From: Ancylomarina sp. 16SWW S1-10-2
GTDB taxonomy: Bacteria > Bacteroidota > Bacteroidia > Bacteroidales > Marinifilaceae
Assembly (NCBI RefSeq): GCF_009669305.1
Contig: NZ_SADB01000011.1
Coordinates: 62,582 to 126,581 of the forward strand
DNA length: 64,000 bases
Direction: 5' to 3'
A model generated the notes under the pieces. It was not told the origin of the DNA. It saw only the letters and a program-made list of their open reading frames with translations, and ran no database searches. Both the position numbers and the translations under genes were made by a program. Below, piece by piece: positions 63,949 through 64,000 of the stretch. How positions within the stretch are numbered: the stretch's first letter is position 1; each line of letters opens with the position of its first letter.

Positions 63949-64000
63949 TTATTTCACTTCAATCAAACTGATCGCGGCACCTCCACCTGCTGCCAAATGC
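63949..64000 (-). CDS. C-terminal end of a gene entering from the right
   Basis: An open frame with good codon use runs from the window edge to a TAA at 63949-63951 and reads HLAAGGGAAISLIEVK. The glycine-rich AAGGGAAISLIE end is reminiscent of thiolase C-termini, but 16 residues are too few to decide. A matching terminator follows it. Confidence 0.5.
   Translation of the reverse strand, partial: HLAAGGGAAISLIEVK

Noticed and set aside
1..64000. CRISPR arrays, tRNA or rRNA genes, insertion sequences
   Set aside because: No regularly spaced repeats of CRISPR type, no tRNA- or rRNA-like sequence and no transposase gene were recognised.

Overview
The window is AT-rich chromosomal DNA of a Bacteroidota bacterium. 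The signs are NusG-like antitermination genes of the UpxY type, a promoter with the Bacteroidota TTTG / TAnnTTTG pattern, Wza and Wzc homologues of the Bacteroidota kind, EpsG-type polymerases, lipoproteins with short SC lipoboxes and weak Shine-Dalgarno sites. The gene set resembles marine Marinilabiliales (Labilibaculum/Marinifilum-like), but that placement is an inference.

Almost the whole window (1-58051) is two surface-polysaccharide operons lying head to tail on the minus strand. Locus A runs from the antiterminator at 29933 down to position 1 and beyond the window edge. Locus B runs from the antiterminator at 58051 down to the dehydratase ending at 34309, where there is a strong terminator. 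Both open with the same five genes in the same order: UpxY-like antiterminator, DUF6266-like protein, degenerate GxxExxY protein, Wza-like lipoprotein and Wzc-like tyrosine kinase. The two copies are offset by about 28.1-28.2 kb.

Locus A then encodes RmlA, three sugar-transfer-associated ATP-grasp proteins, a Wzx flippase, an EpsG-type polymerase, nine glycosyltransferases, a polysaccharide pyruvyl transferase-like protein, acetyl- and acyltransferases, an initiating sugar-phosphate transferase, a PglD/NeuD-like acetyltransferase, a FemAB-like acyltransferase and the start of an ATP-grasp protein. Its distal part carries gene debris: a frameshifted gene, a sugar-transferase tail and a glycosyltransferase relic.

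Locus B encodes its own Wzx, EpsG polymerase, a PP-loop protein, a pyruvyl transferase-like protein, four glycosyltransferases, a divergent DegT-like protein, two FemAB-like proteins, two initiating transferases around a sugar N-formyltransferase, a PglE-like aminotransferase and a PglF/FlaA1-like dehydratase. These last genes point to a 4-amino-4,6-dideoxy-hexose (bacillosamine-like or N-formyl) as initiating sugar. Locus A has the N-acetyltransferase but no dehydratase or aminotransferase in view.

Between the loci (30063-34308) lie a gene-poor stretch and one beta-helix lipoprotein gene with its own terminator. Right of locus B (58052-64000) are a small antitoxin-domain ORF, a CBM9-like gene, and ordinary chromosomal genes: an FKBP lipoprotein, a PlsC acyltransferase, a Crp/Fnr regulator, a flavodiiron protein and the tail of one more gene. 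I saw no tRNA, rRNA, CRISPR array or intact transposase.

The most interesting non-coding signals are paired between the two loci. One is four TCCA motifs spaced exactly 11 bp apart just after each antiterminator gene. The other is an upstream element with an inverted repeat at the same place in both copies, including one compensatory base-pair change.
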